From Smittium culicis (taxonomy: Eukaryota; Kickxellomycota; Harpellomycetes; Harpellales; Legeriomycetaceae), in contig LSSN01006041.1 in the NCBI GenBank assembly GCA_001970855.1, positions 1 through 25,965 on the forward strand: a stretch of 25,965 bases of DNA, in the 5' to 3' direction. This document shows, in pieces, positions 10,053 to 21,594 of the stretch. Positions within the stretch are counted from its first letter, which is position 1. The number at the start of each line of letters is the position of its first letter. The position numbers and the translations under genes were made by a program. Below the pieces are notes generated by a model. That model did no database searches and was not told the origin of the DNA. It saw only the letters and a program-made list of their open reading frames with translations.

Positions 10053-11722
10053 ATGACAAAATCTACTGATTTTAGCACCATTCCTATCCTTGATCTTAAC
10101 CTTGCCAAGACTGGTAAATTGGACCAACTACTTGATGAGTTGAGACATGCGCTCCTCTATGTTGGGTTCTTTTATGTCAAGAACCACAGTATACCGCAGG
10201 TAATATATTATTTTTTAGTGTAATTTTTATAACACATTTTTTTCAATATAACTTTATCTAATAACTATTAATATTTTTATAGAGTTTACTTGACCGTTCA
10301 AAAGAACTAGCTGATAAGTTCTTTGACTCACCTCAAGAAGTTAAAGATAAGTATGATAAAATCTTTAGCTCTTCATTCTTAGGGTACAGTAGGCAAGGTT
10401 TCGAAAAAACAAAAGGGATTAAAGACAACCGTGAACAGTTCGATTTTGCTGACGGAAATAGTATTGAACCTAGTCCAGAAAACCCCGAGTATTTTAAATT
10501 ATACGCTCCATTCAAGGTAAAATAGCATATATTTTTTAGATAATAGTGACACAAATATCGCTTAATATAAATCTACGAAAAAGTCCATTAAAAAACATTA
10601 TCTTTTTCGTAGATATATAATTCTAATTCGATCTAATTTAAAAATTAGTTAAAACACCTTACATATTTAGATATTTGTAAGTAATAAAAATTTTATAATA
10701 ATTTCATTTGTTCCTACTTGTAGTATCCAAGCGACGAAGACGTTGAAGGGTTTGAATCTACTTACAAGCAACTTCTTAGTAGTTACAAAAAACTTTCATC
10801 GGAGCTTGTAGAGCTCGTTGCTCTATCTCTAGGTCTTCCTGCTGATACATTCGAAAAATATTTTGAGGAAAATCATCAAAACAGAGCTAAGGTATCATTT
10901 TTTATCATTCGTATGAGTAAAGCTCTCATTCAATTTATTTTATTTTATCATATGCTTAATCTATCTTTGAATTGAAATAGGTTATAAAATACCCTTCTGT
11001 CAGCGAGCTTGATTCAAACGACGGTGATCAAGGAGTTGGTCCACATAAAGATATTGCATTTCTCTTGACTTTATTGTACCAGGCAAACGATGTACCAGGA
11101 CTTCAAGTCCAAAATCATTCAGGTAAATGGATCGACGCAACCCCAATTCCTGGAACACTGATAATTAACATTGGTACTGGATTGGAAATTCTAACCAATG
11201 GGCTTGCCGTTGCTACTACTCACAGAGTCATTAGCCCTCCAGCTGGTAGAGGTCCTAGATTCTCAATTCCTTATTTCTTATCTGTCAGATTAGACAAACC
11301 GATTGGAGTTCTCGATATTCCTGGCGATTACGATCACCTAAAGAACCGAGAAGTAATCTCTGACAGTAAGTCTATTATTTAAACTCGAATCTTTATAAAA
11401 TCAACAAAAAAATTTCCTTAATCATAAAATAATATCACTATCTTTTTTTTCTTTTAGACGATGATCAATTCAAATATCTTTTCCTTAACAACCTAAGCAA
11501 AGCATGGCTGTTTAATAGAATAAAGTAAGAAAAAAAAATTTCATAATAAAAAATGTATATTGTAGGAATAAATAAAATTCTATTAATCTTTTATAATTAA
11601 TACCAATATATGCTCATTTAATTTTATCTATACTTATTTTTAGGAGCCACCCTGATGTTGGTTTCAAATACTATCCAGAACTAGCAGCAGAAGTTGGAAT
11701 TACTTCTGAACCAGAATTTTGA
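10053..11722 (+). CDS. 2-oxoglutarate/Fe(II)-dependent dioxygenase, isopenicillin N synthase-like (6 exons)
   Basis: Exons 10053-10199, 10283-10516, 10724-10891, 10981-11365, 11458-11524 and 11644-11722 join in frame to 359 codons; all introns are GT-AG (83, 207, 89, 92 and 119 bases). The N-terminal part has the DIOX_N pattern (IPILDL at 10-15; GFFYVKNHSIP at 38-48). The catalytic jelly-roll has the iron ligands H205 and D207 (PHKD) and H264 (THRV), and the 2-oxoglutarate-binding R276-x-S278 (PRFS). No targeting peptide is evident, so it is probably cytosolic. These enzymes couple 2-oxoglutarate decarboxylation to oxidation of a substrate; the substrate cannot be read from sequence. Its exons are visibly GC-richer than the surroundings. 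Retention of intron 5 would give an immediate stop after RIK. Neighbours offer no pathway context. Confidence 0.92.
10571..10614. repeat. Perfect 13-bp stem-loop inside dioxygenase intron 2
   Basis: ATCTACGAAAAAG at 10571-10583 pairs exactly with CTTTTTCGTAGAT at 10602-10614, leaving an 18-base loop. It lies within the longest intron of the gene (207 bases; the others are 83-119), so it may be a small foldback insertion or an RNA structure in the pre-mRNA. Confidence 0.75.
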
Positions 11723-12130
11723 GGGAAAAAATAAGTGCAAAATACAAATCAGGCTAATCTGAAATTCTAAATTGATTCAAATAAAAATTCTGTATTTGTA
11801 TAATTTTAAGTCATAAAACATGTTTAGACTATCTTTAATTTTTAAAATATATGCCTATCTATAATATTAATAATGAGACAACAAATATCTGTAAACTACT
11901 AAATATTTCATATTCTTATGATTCATTTGATATTATTTGATATTTTTAAATTATAGTTCATTCAAATTAATTACTGAAAAATTTAAACTTAGAGATATTA
12001 TTATCGTACTATAATTATGTTATTAAATATCAAATTTTTCATACCGAAATAAATTTACGCACTATTACAATTGCTTTCAATTGATAAATAATTTATTCCA
12101 ATAATGTTTAGCATATTTTTATTCATATTT
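11723..12130. other. 3' flank of the dioxygenase gene, AT-rich
   Basis: No gene seen. AATAAA-like words (for example near 11780) could act as polyadenylation signals, but they are frequent by chance here. Confidence 0.4.
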
Positions 12131-12216
12131 CATTTTATTTGATAGCTGGTTGACGTGTGGACCAGAAAATCTGGAAAAAAGGAAACTGGATTGACTTTCA
12201 ATCAATGTATCTGGAC

Positions 12217-12675
12217 CTAAAGCTGAGCCTTCAGAACACTGGGAAAATGATCATGGGCACATCCTGAATTGTACATTGTCAGTAGAACATGAAAATCGTC
12301 GACCAAAAATTCAAAATTTTTTTGCCCCTGTTGCAACTGGTATGTATCTGAGATGTTTGGCCACATACTTCTGAGTTGCACTGGCGGAGAAAACACCGAC
12401 CATCGACGATCAACCAGATCATACCGACGCTGATCAGCTCTAGTGAAAAATTTTAACTTTTTGATTTCAACGAAACCCAGTAAAGACCAATCGGCAAAAT
12501 CATTGAACAGGGGATGGTGTACGATTTTTGAGTCAGCTTTGAGCTGGAAACAGTCAGATTTTTGGATTTCATCCGCGTGCCCAATACTTTTATACTCAGA
12601 TCATAATCGATTCACCAGACCCCTAAAAACAATGCCATGTGTGAATAGAGCATCTATATTGAGGGTAGGGGTCAT
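12217..12675 (-). pseudogene. Unrecognised interrupted ORF in a GC-richer island
   Basis: On the minus strand an open frame of 127 codons runs from 12600 to a TAG at 12217-12219. It includes the segments DCFQLKADSKIVHHPLF, NDFADWSLLGFVEIKK and RRYDLVDRRWSVFSPPVQL. In the same frame upstream, an ATG at 12675 starts 24 codons (MTPTLNIDALFTHGIVFRGL and so on) ended by a single TGA at 12601-12603, so a 151-codon protein may have been split by one stop. The island (about 12130-12690) is much richer in G+C than its flanks (24/60 and 31/60 in two sampled lines against 11/60 near 13.15 kb). I do not recognise the family. A shorter plus-strand frame at 12197-12380 also reads as plausible protein, so the coding strand is not certain. 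It may be a transposon fragment, a horizontally acquired fragment or a dead host gene. Confidence 0.45.
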
Positions 12676-12699
12676 TAGATTATTATTTTAACAATTTTT

Positions 12700-15647
12700 G
12701 GCTAAAATTTTTTTTTTATTTATTAGTATATTCAATTTTATTTTTATTAGCTCTATGTAAATGAATTAAAATTCTATTTAATATTTTTATTGAATTTTTG
12801 AGACTTTATATAAAATTTACAATTTTTAATTAATTATACTGATTTTTACAAAAAAATGATACAATACTATTACTAATTACAGATTGTAGTTTATTATCGA
12901 TTAAGCTATTAATATTAAGTTCTGTGATATGATTTAACTTGATTTTTGTTCATTTTTATTCCTGTATTATTTCTCACACAAAATCGAATAAATGGTATAT
13001 CAGTAATATTCAACGAAATAATTGGTTTTGAAGTAAGTATTTCTTAATCACAATAGTACATCTGCTGAATGAACTATAAGTTATATAATGGATTAATAAT
13101 TACTATGATTTTTTAACAGTCATTTTAAATTTCTATAAATTAATTTTTGGCTGATATCACTTACAAGAAATTATTAAATAAATCTCAAAAATAACTAAAT
13201 TTATAGTTTAAACCCTTATTCATATCAAATAAAGTCGATTTCCCATTAATTGAAAATTATCATTCAAATATTAAACAATAAATAATATAATTCCATCTTG
13301 TCCAGGAATTTGAGCAATAAATTGATTTTAGAATAATATATACTAACTCTTGGTAAATTTTTCCATCTGCCATTATTAATGTAATATTAATTTTAAATTT
13401 TTCACCAGTAAATGATAAAAAAAATCATTCATTTTCAATCAGAGTTTTTAAAAAATTCAAGTCTATATTACTCATATATCGCTTAGTAGATCGTAATTCT
13501 AGATTTGAAAGTATCAATATACACATATATTGTTAATTATGGATCAAATAATCAAAACAGATTATTTATGTAGAATCGAAAAATTAAAACTATTAAATTT
13601 CTATCTATAGAATAAAAATTTTACGTATATTCAATAATGTAATATTTTTGTACAACTTTTTAGATTTATCATATATTTGTAAAAAAAGACGTTAAATGAT
13701 TTATAAAGAACCATCTAATTTTAATTAATAGCTCTAAATTTAATAAATAATTAAATTAAAGACAAAACCAATAGTAAAATTTTCTATTATGATAAGGACT
13801 AAAATTTTTTATTTTAGAATGAAATTAAATGAAAATTAAAATATACAAAAATAAAACAATATTTGTCTTTTCTTATATTAAACAAGAAAATTAAAAGTAC
13901 CCATGATGTATATGTTTTTAGAACTAATAATATATTTTAAGCTTCAAAAATTTTTATTATTATTGTTTGATGAATAAACTGGGAAATAAAAATTACACAA
14001 GTTATTATAAAATTTTTAATTCAGAATATATTTGGAAATTATGATATTTATGTTAACAACTGTCTCTAAAGGCGATATCAAACAATCTAATAAAATATCC
14101 ATTTCCAATTTTTTTTTAAACATCATCTGTGATTTTGATAATATTTTCTAAAATTTTTGACTTTTTATTTATTCCAAATTATAGAACTATCAAGTCAAAT
14201 ATAATTTTTATGAGGATCTAATGGTATAAGGATAGTCTCTTTTTAATTAATAGCTTTTTATCGATTATATTGAATTATCAATGTTAAAATCGTAAATACC
14301 TGTTTTATTAAAGCTCAAGAAAACGTATTAATAAGTGTAAAAAATGGAATTATCGTTTTAAATCTTTGATGTCTCATATTCTTCAAAATCAAACAATGTA
14401 AATAATTTAAAATTCTATAGTAAAAAATGTTGATTTTTTCCAAATTCTGTATCGCTATTTTTATTTTCCAATATTACTTGCAGTATAATTTCTCATTAAT
14501 ATCGTGTTTTGCTAATTGTTAAAAAAAATAAGGAGCGCACAACAAGTCTATCTGTAAGCAAATAGCAAATTTAGTTTAAAAAATGGCTAGTATATTGATT
14601 TAAATACTATAATTTTGAGTTTTCGATGAAAATTCAATTAAAAAAATTTATAAAAATGAAATTAATTAAATAGTACGAAAATATAATTGCTCATTATTTT
14701 TTGGTTTAATCTTGAATTGGAAATCGGAAATACACAAACAACATTGTTTTAATTATATTTACTAAGCTGATTTATACTATTTTAAGTGATATTGTTATCT
14801 AATATAAATATAAAAAATATGAATTAATTAATAAAATCATTTATCTAATGTACTAAAATAAAATTCATAGATTGATCAAGTTTATATTCAAAAATCAAAG
14901 TTACATGCTTTAGATTTTAAAAAGGTAATAATTTTAATAAGATAATTTTTTAAAAGATATCTCATAGATGCTTAAATTTTTAATATAATAATTTTCAAGT
15001 TAATGATCCATTTTTTATTCAAAAATTATTTCTAAATAACAAATAATTGACTTAAAAAAAATATCTGATCTATAGCAGCTTTATAAATACAACCGAATTT
15101 TAATCTAGCAATAAAATTTTTTAATAAGTTGTCATCATTAAATCCATATGAATATACATCAATATTTTGTTGAAGTTTTTTTTATAGCTTTACAAACTAT
15201 GAGTCATAATTAAGAATATTTGAGAAAAAATATTATTCCCAATTAATTTAATAATCAGATATATTAATGTAAAAAGTATAAAATTTATAGTTGTATCGTT
15301 TACTAAAGTCTCATATATATTAAAGCTAACGTTTCTATTTTCAATTTTTACTTATAACGGTGATCTCTATTATTTTACTGACTGAAAAATAATTATCTTC
15401 AGGTCAAAAGTTCAAGAAAAAATAATTATTGAACATCGCAATGCAATAAATTAGTTATCCGATAATTACAAGAATATTAATTAAATATTTTTGAGCAATA
15501 AATGTATTGGAAATTTAAAAAATATTTTTTAGCCAATCAGCTAATGAGAATAAAGAAGTCCTTATCATTAAAAATATAAAATTATGATATATTCAAGTAG
15601 CTCGATAAAATACTCTCAATTTAAATTCAAGTAGTACCAAATGAGCA
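12700..15647. other. AT-rich gene desert (left part)
   Basis: No reading frame of 60 codons or more on either strand, no splice-joined conserved protein and no RNA gene recognised. Composition is close to 80% A+T. It probably consists of decayed repeats beyond recognition. Confidence 0.6.
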
Positions 15648-15812
15648 TTAAACACTTTTGCAGGTGGTAGACCATTTTTGATTTACCAAATATTACTAAT
15701 TATTTCCTGTTAAAATTCTAATTCCGAGGTCTTAATAAATATTATATTATTTTAATAATAAACTAATTAATTTATTCGATTTTTTTAAGAGTATTGGATA
15801 GGAAAGGGTTAA
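15648..15812 (-). repeat. Short TTAA-terminal element, copy C, more diverged
   Basis: This 165-bp unit begins TTAAACACTTTTGCAGG and ends GGATAGGAAAGGGTTAA, so it is flanked by TTAA on both sides. It is in the same orientation as copy B. Shared blocks with B include TTTTGAT-TAC-AAAT near the start, AATTCCGA in the middle, and the end (AAGAGTATTGGATAGGAAAGG here against AAGACTGTTAGGAGAGAAAAGG). It is shorter than A and B, with an apparent internal deletion around the CTGTTATTTTAC block. Confidence 0.6.
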
Positions 15813-17959
15813 TACCCTAAATATAAGCTTTAAAATTCGAATTATAAGTATCGTAGTCATACCATAATTTAAAGAAAATTATGACTAGTCAGTTTTATAC
15901 CTGCCATCAAACAAAGTATATAAATTGCGAGATCATTCCCGATTAGGAATAAAATTAAACCATTCGGGTGACTAAATGGAACTTTATTCTATACAAGTAT
16001 ATATAAATAATAAAAAATTCCTAAATCTTATAGATTAAATAATATCATTCTGTTAAATAAACTGACATTGATATATTTTATGAATAAATATAATAACAAC
16101 AAATAAATTCTACAATCTTCAGATCGTTAAAAGTCTCGATTCAAAGAAATTTACAAGCTACCTAACGTAAGCATTATGATTAAATACTTTTATTTAGTAA
16201 AATCATAAAGAAATGTGTTTTAATTTAAATTAATTTTGGTGAAATTTTCAAATTGAGGTTTTAAGTATTAGATAATAAATTGAATCGTGTTTATATTTTT
16301 ACTAATAGTATATTTATTTACACCCTATAAAATTAAATTAAGCTTTATCTAGAGCTATTTTTGATATTATTATGAGAAATAAAATGTGTATATATCCAAA
16401 TAAACACTATTTTGACCAATTTAATGTATATATTAATCAAATAAACGCTATTTTGAATATCATTGAGCTGTTAAATAATTCATAGAATTCGCTTCAAAAA
16501 TCTTTAATACCAAAGTTATATTTAGTTTTATTTAATTTTATTTTTTTCTGGATCCACTGTTATCCAAAATTCAAAATTTGATTATATAACTGCCTACAAT
16601 CAAAGTATGATTTTGAATTTCCTACAAACACATTCTTTATTAATTATCAAGTCCAAATTTAAAAAATCATATCTGAAATAAAAATTTTTATAACAGTTCA
16701 AGTATTACTTTTCAAAAATTCGAATTCATTTTCTTTTTTGGTTTAGTCATTTTCTTTTTTTTTATTTCTGCTTACATATTAATTAATTAAAGCTAGTATT
16801 AGTTTATTGGTTTTACTATTTTTATTTGTTTAATCAGCAAAAATTTTTTTGATCAATCATAATTTAATTTTGGGTAATAATTCAGCTAAGTTTATGTTTG
16901 ACGTTCCTATATGTTTTGATAGAAAAGCTCAATTAATTTCATAGCTGTTTTAATAAGTGTTAGATGTTACTATAAAGTACTATATAAAAAATATTTTATG
17001 TAGATATATCTAGGATATGGACTAGCTATTATCAATTTAATGGATGAATGGTTACGTTAACAAATACAATAGTAAAAAATAGAAGAAAATAAATTAAAAT
17101 TTAAAGAATCTCATTAGTTGAAGAAAAAAACGAAATAAATCTATTAGATTTAGAAAATGTAAACAAAAAGCTTGTAATAAAAGAATTCGTTATCATATTT
17201 AGTAAAAAAAAAACTAATAAAGACTGTTAACAGTTCACAGTAATGAAAGTATTTAAAACATTTAAAAAAATACAAAACATTTATTCAATAGAAGATTTTG
17301 AGTATAGCTATTAAACATAAATTAAAAAAAATTATTTAAAATGTAGTGCTTATTTCTACGGGGTATTCATTACAAAGAGTGAATTATTGTTCATAACGAG
17401 ATATTCTGTATAAAATTCCATATTTATTTTTATCCAATAAACAAAGCAAAGTATTTTTATTTAGCAAATAATACCTTCAAAATGTAAGTAGTAAATAGAA
17501 AATTCGAAATACCTTTCCAATTTAGCCAATTATAATGACAGTCATAAAATTTCCAACATAAAGATTGTAATTTTGCGATAAAGTACTACCTTCAATCAGA
17601 TAATTATATATTATAGGAATACTAAAAAAAAATAAGTAGCAAAATAAATGTAAATTTGGTTAGACAATAAATCTAAAAGATATTTTTTTTAAATAATAAA
17701 AAGTTGAAGGTTAATAAAACGAAAAATGAAACTAACTAGTTAATCTATCTTGGTATTGATTTGGAATTAAAATAAAGTTGATAAAAGAAGGTTTAGGAGC
17801 AAGGGTAAAATTATTTATTTTGTGGATGATATAGTTAATTATTGTAAAATAGTGTTCTATGAGTATTTTATTTAATATAAGGAGGTGGTATGAGGAGATA
17901 GCAGTACCAAGGATGATTTAATTAGCTGAAAGGAGCGATTTGGTGGTGTTGATAAATGA
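15813..17959. other. AT-rich gene desert (right part)
   Basis: No supported gene or RNA. The last ~150 bases before 17960 are the 3' flank of PAM16 and are slightly richer in G. Confidence 0.6.
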
Positions 17960-18497
17960 TTACTTAGATTCGTTGTTAGTTGTGTTACTATTTTTGTTGT
18001 TGCTTTCAGTTGATGTATTTGTAGAGGAATCTGCAGAGTCTATAGGTTGTTCAGTTTGGCTTTCTTTACTTAGATTTTGGACATATTCTATTTGTATTCT
18101 CTCGAAAGCACGGACTACTTTAGCTTGTAAGTATAGTGAACCGCCATCTTTAGGATCATTTTGTTTAAATAGGTGTTCGTACCTCTATAACAAGTAAGCA
18201 AGTGACGTAAATAAAATAAATGATTAGAAAGTTATGAATAATAAAAGGACTTACTGCTCTGATTTTTTCCATGTCTTTAATTTCATTGATGTTTAGAATT
18301 TTTTGAGATTCATCTAGAGCGATACCAGTCTTTCTAGTGAATTCGTCCTTCGAGTTGCTTTCAGCGTTGGCGTTACCCGCAGCAGCACGAGCAGCAGCAG
18401 AATTAGCATTGGCTTGCTTGTAGGCATCCTTGAAGGCTCGGCCTAAAATTCGGCCGCCAATTATGATCATTTGAGCAATAGCTTTTGGAGCTGACAT
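17960..18497 (-). CDS. PAM16: PAM16/TIM16, J-like subunit of the mitochondrial presequence translocase motor (2 exons)
   Basis: Exon 1 18497-18255 and exon 2 18184-17960 join in frame across a 70-base GTAAGT...TTATAG intron, giving 155 residues. The N terminus ([22 protein letters not shown]) is the conserved membrane-associated start of PAM16. An Ala/Asn-rich linker follows, then the J-like domain: [10 protein letters not shown] (61-70) and, spanning the splice, YEHLFKQND with [17 protein letters not shown] (about 83-111). As in the family, the HPD motif of true J proteins is absent. The position of the yeast DKE reads D-P-K here. PAM16 pairs with PAM18 to control mtHsp70 at TIM23 in the inner membrane. 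The C-terminal ~40 residues are a Ser/Thr/Asn-rich tail that looks specific to this lineage. The family assignment is firm. Confidence 0.95.
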
Positions 18498-20389
18498 ATT
18501 AAATTGATTTGTTTGTGTAAAGTAACTGTTGGTAAATTAATAGAGAATTCAATTCAGGATAATTTGATGAAGGAGGGCTAATTAAATGTAAAGGTAAAGG
18601 GTATTTATGGACTGATGTGATAAACTAGCTGTAAAAGGATAACTTGTAAAAAAAAAAGTATATACTCTGAGCTTTAAAATCTATGCTATTGAATGTAAAG
18701 CTACATAAAAAAAAAAAAAAGTTTCTTGGCTTTGTAGAAATCTATACAAGTTCGAATCAGCCAATAGGTATCTCAATTCCAATATTACCAATCGATTCAA
18801 CGTAATTGGCGATTTATGATCATTCTAATTTTTGTAATTAAGGAAAAATGAACATCCATTGGCCAGAAAAAAGATGATATGGTACATGATACGCTCACAG
18901 CTGTGGATAATTATAAAGGTCGTTGATTATTCAGCTGCTTGAAGTGACAGGATTTTGGCAGCCAATAATCGTGAATAATTTAAATTTAGATTACAAGATA
19001 AGTAAAAAAAATAACAAAGTAATGAAAAAAGGACAAATTTTATGGTTTACAGTTAACTTGCTATTATTTTATTAAAAGATAAATAAATGAAGCATTTCGG
19101 GAATAAGGAGAAATCTTTGAATTTGGGCAAGTAAGATTATATTTAATAAAAAAAGTACAGTCATTTTCAAAGATAAATGGATTAGTTTGAGAATGTTATA
19201 TCTTTTTTCATGATATCCATTCGATTCTATAAATTTACTTTATCTGGAATAAAGACATTATTATTTTATAATAAAGCTGTGTGAGCTGACTTATTAATGA
19301 CAGCATTTTAAACCTAAAATAACCGCACTTTTCATGACGTCGCTCGCATATACAAGGTTATGAATGTCGGGTATTTTCCAGGCTTATTTACCCATTATGT
19401 ACAGACTAAGTATCATATTCAAATTCGATTATTAACGCGACTAAAAATGAAAGAGGAAAGCGAAAAAGCTAGTGAGTCGATAAGTTCGCTAATTTAAGGA
19501 GCGTTAGAATAATATTAAAATAAAAAATTTTAAAAAAATCAACAGTAATATGTCCCAATCATGAGTATATTCGAATTTATATATAAATTTTTCTTTGTGT
19601 GAATTAATATTTCTGGTTTATGATAATTTAAACAAACAATTATCGTAGACGATAAAACGTCGCTAAAGTTATTGCTAAAATTCAAGGATAGCAATGTCGT
19701 ATTTCTCGTAAATACCATTTTTTTGAGTAAACTAAAATTTTGTTGAGTATATAAAATTAACACTTTAATAATTTTTTGAATAGCGCAGGCTTATGAAGAT
19801 ACAATTCCTATTAAATAAATCTACGAACGATAACTTCAATATCCTGAAGAAATGCCCAGCGGGCACGTAGCTGATATAGCAGCAGATGAAAGGGGCCGGT
19901 TGAAAATTTGTCTAAATAATATTTCACAAACTTTTAAAGTATTTCGTAGTAGTTTTTTTTTTTTACTACCCTTTAAACCGCGAATTGTAAACTCGCTATA
20001 TTTTTTTTTTTAAAAAAATAAAGAACATATCACGCCTATTTTACGCAGCATTACTTTTGGATGTATGCAACCATTCACAGCCAATAATTATCTGAGTTTA
20101 ATGTCTTTTATACGATTTGGCGAATGGTGTTACGTCTTGATTTACATAGGTATTTATGCAGATTTCTAATCCAATAGAGAGTATTTATTGCCATTAAACC
20201 TTTTTTTTTTCAGGATAGGAAAACATGCAAGCAAATTGTATCTTTGATATAAATATAAATTTTAATTAGCGCTCTAATCATCAACTATAACTGCAAAAAA
20301 CTGATTTACCTTTCTAGCCATTTTTATAAGCAAACTGCTTAGATTTATATAAACACTATACCTTAAGAAATTGTAATCCTTATACAAGA
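18498..20389. other. Divergent intergenic region between PAM16 and the DUF1295 gene
   Basis: A 1.9-kb region holding the promoters of PAM16 (leftwards) and of the DUF1295 gene (rightwards). Base composition is less extreme than in the desert. No conserved ORF, tRNA or snRNA was recognised. Notable small features are poly-A/T runs (about 18707, 19951 and 20001) and a TGCCC/GGGCA mini-hairpin at 19853-19865. Confidence 0.5.
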
Positions 20390-21594
20390 ATGAGCGTTTG
20401 CGACATAGAGTCTTCGTTCAATCAGTTCTTGGTCAACTCTCAAGCATCAAATCCCTACACTAACTTTTTATCTAGCTTCTTGGTCCCATCGTTATCAAGT
20501 TCCGATCCTTTTGTATTCGGTATAGGCTTATGCTTCTTGCTCGCGCTATCAGTATACATCTTATCTCTTGTCCCTGTGGGCTCACAAAATAAGCGAAACT
20601 ACTCGTACGTCGATCGCTTATGGTCACTTACCCCAGTTATCTACTCGCTCATTTATGTCGCTGCTATGTATACTCGATACCCAGGTATATTCCCTTGAAT
20701 TATCCTTTCGATATACACTCTCTTTTTTTAAAACGTTCCAAGTTAAAGTGTGTTTTTTTTTCTTTTCCATGTACGCTCTCTTTTTTTTTAACGTTCCAAG
20801 TTAATGAGTGTTTTTTTTTTCTTTTCCATGTACGCTCTCTTTTTATAGCCATATTCATGAATTCTAGAACTTTTTATGTTTCTTTTGCGATTTTGGTGTG
20901 GGGATCAAGATTGACGTACAACTTTTATCGCCGAGATGGGTATTCTTTGGATACCGAAGATTACCGCTGGGAGCACGTCAGACGCATTATAAGCAACCCA
21001 GTTTTGTGGGAAATATTCAACTTTTTTTTCATATCCTTCTTCCAGATGTTCCTATTACTAGCCCTCACTTTCCCGCTAAGGCTGCTGTACGTCTCCGACA
21101 ATTCTTCATTATCGAGTCCCCCAAGCTTACTAGACTATATTTTTGTAAGCTACTTGCTTCTCTTGATTCTAGTTGAAACTCTAGCTGACCAGCAGCAGTA
21201 CAACTACCAGACCGCAAAGTACGCATATATTAAAGCTAGGAAAGATAATCGTGTAAATATCGACTACAAGTACGAATCTGGTTTTGTCCACACCGGGCTC
21301 TTCAGCTACTCAAGACACCCAAACTATTTTTGTGAACAACTTTTCTGGCTAACCATATCCTTATACTCAATCTACTCGTCAAATTGCTTCGCCACTGAAA
21401 ATATTACATCAAACTACTTCAATAGTCTTTACTTGGTCGGCTCATTAACCTTAATCGTCCTGTTCCATTTCTCTACCCAGCTCGCCGAAAATATTTCCTC
21501 TAGCAAGTATCCACAATACTCTATATACGCCTCCAAAACATGCAGAGTTGTTCCATTCTTCAAGTCTAAATTCGTCCCTTCGAAACTAAGCTAA
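20390..21594 (+). CDS. DUF1295-family (steroid 5-alpha-reductase-like) multi-spanning membrane protein (2 exons)
   Basis: Exon 1 20390-20684 and exon 2 20849-21594 join as CCA-G|CC (Pro-Ala) to 346 residues. Several hydrophobic segments are seen (about 41-62, 78-94, 105-125, 150-175, 190-210, 258-276 and 292-308), so it is an integral membrane protein, presumably of the ER. Family motifs are SYVDRLWSLTP (72-82), LADQQQYNYQ (210-219), GLFSYSRHPNYFCEQ (248-262) and the end block KYPQYSIYASKT (318-329). The HPNYF and ADQQQ blocks are the signature shared with 5-alpha-reductases and sterol reductases, which use NADPH. The substrate is unknown. The intron carries a tandem duplication described separately. 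An ORF that reads through the intron in exon 2's frame is an artefact, because it drops the conserved exon 1. Confidence 0.92.
20701..20848 (+). repeat. 58-bp tandem repeat of the splice-acceptor region in the DUF1295 intron
   Basis: Two full 58-base units lie at 20733-20790 and 20791-20848, preceded by a partial unit at 20701-20732. Each starts ACGTTCCAAGTTAA, then a T-run, CTTTTCCATGTACGCTCTC and another T-run. The last unit ends in TATAG, the used acceptor. The earlier unit ends in TTTTTA and the partial one in TTTAAA, so only one 3' splice site remains. Confidence 0.9.

Noticed and set aside
18720..18775. GTTCGAATC, resembling a tRNA T-loop, at 18750-18758
   Set aside because: The flanking bases do not form a T stem, and no D arm, anticodon arm or acceptor stem could be built around it.
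19539..19763. 74-codon minus-strand ORF upstream of the DUF1295 gene
   Set aside because: Composition-driven; no conserved residues, no splice partner and no context.
19853..19865. TGCCC-AGC-GGGCA mini-hairpin in a locally GC-richer patch
   Set aside because: The stem is only five pairs with a three-base loop and no T-run follows; too short to call an RNA gene or regulatory site.
20620..21594. Single 324-codon ORF spanning the DUF1295 intron
   Set aside because: Its N-terminal part translates intron repeats, while the conserved exon 1 motif (SYVDRLWSLTP) is in another frame and joins exon 2 cleanly by a GT-AG splice.
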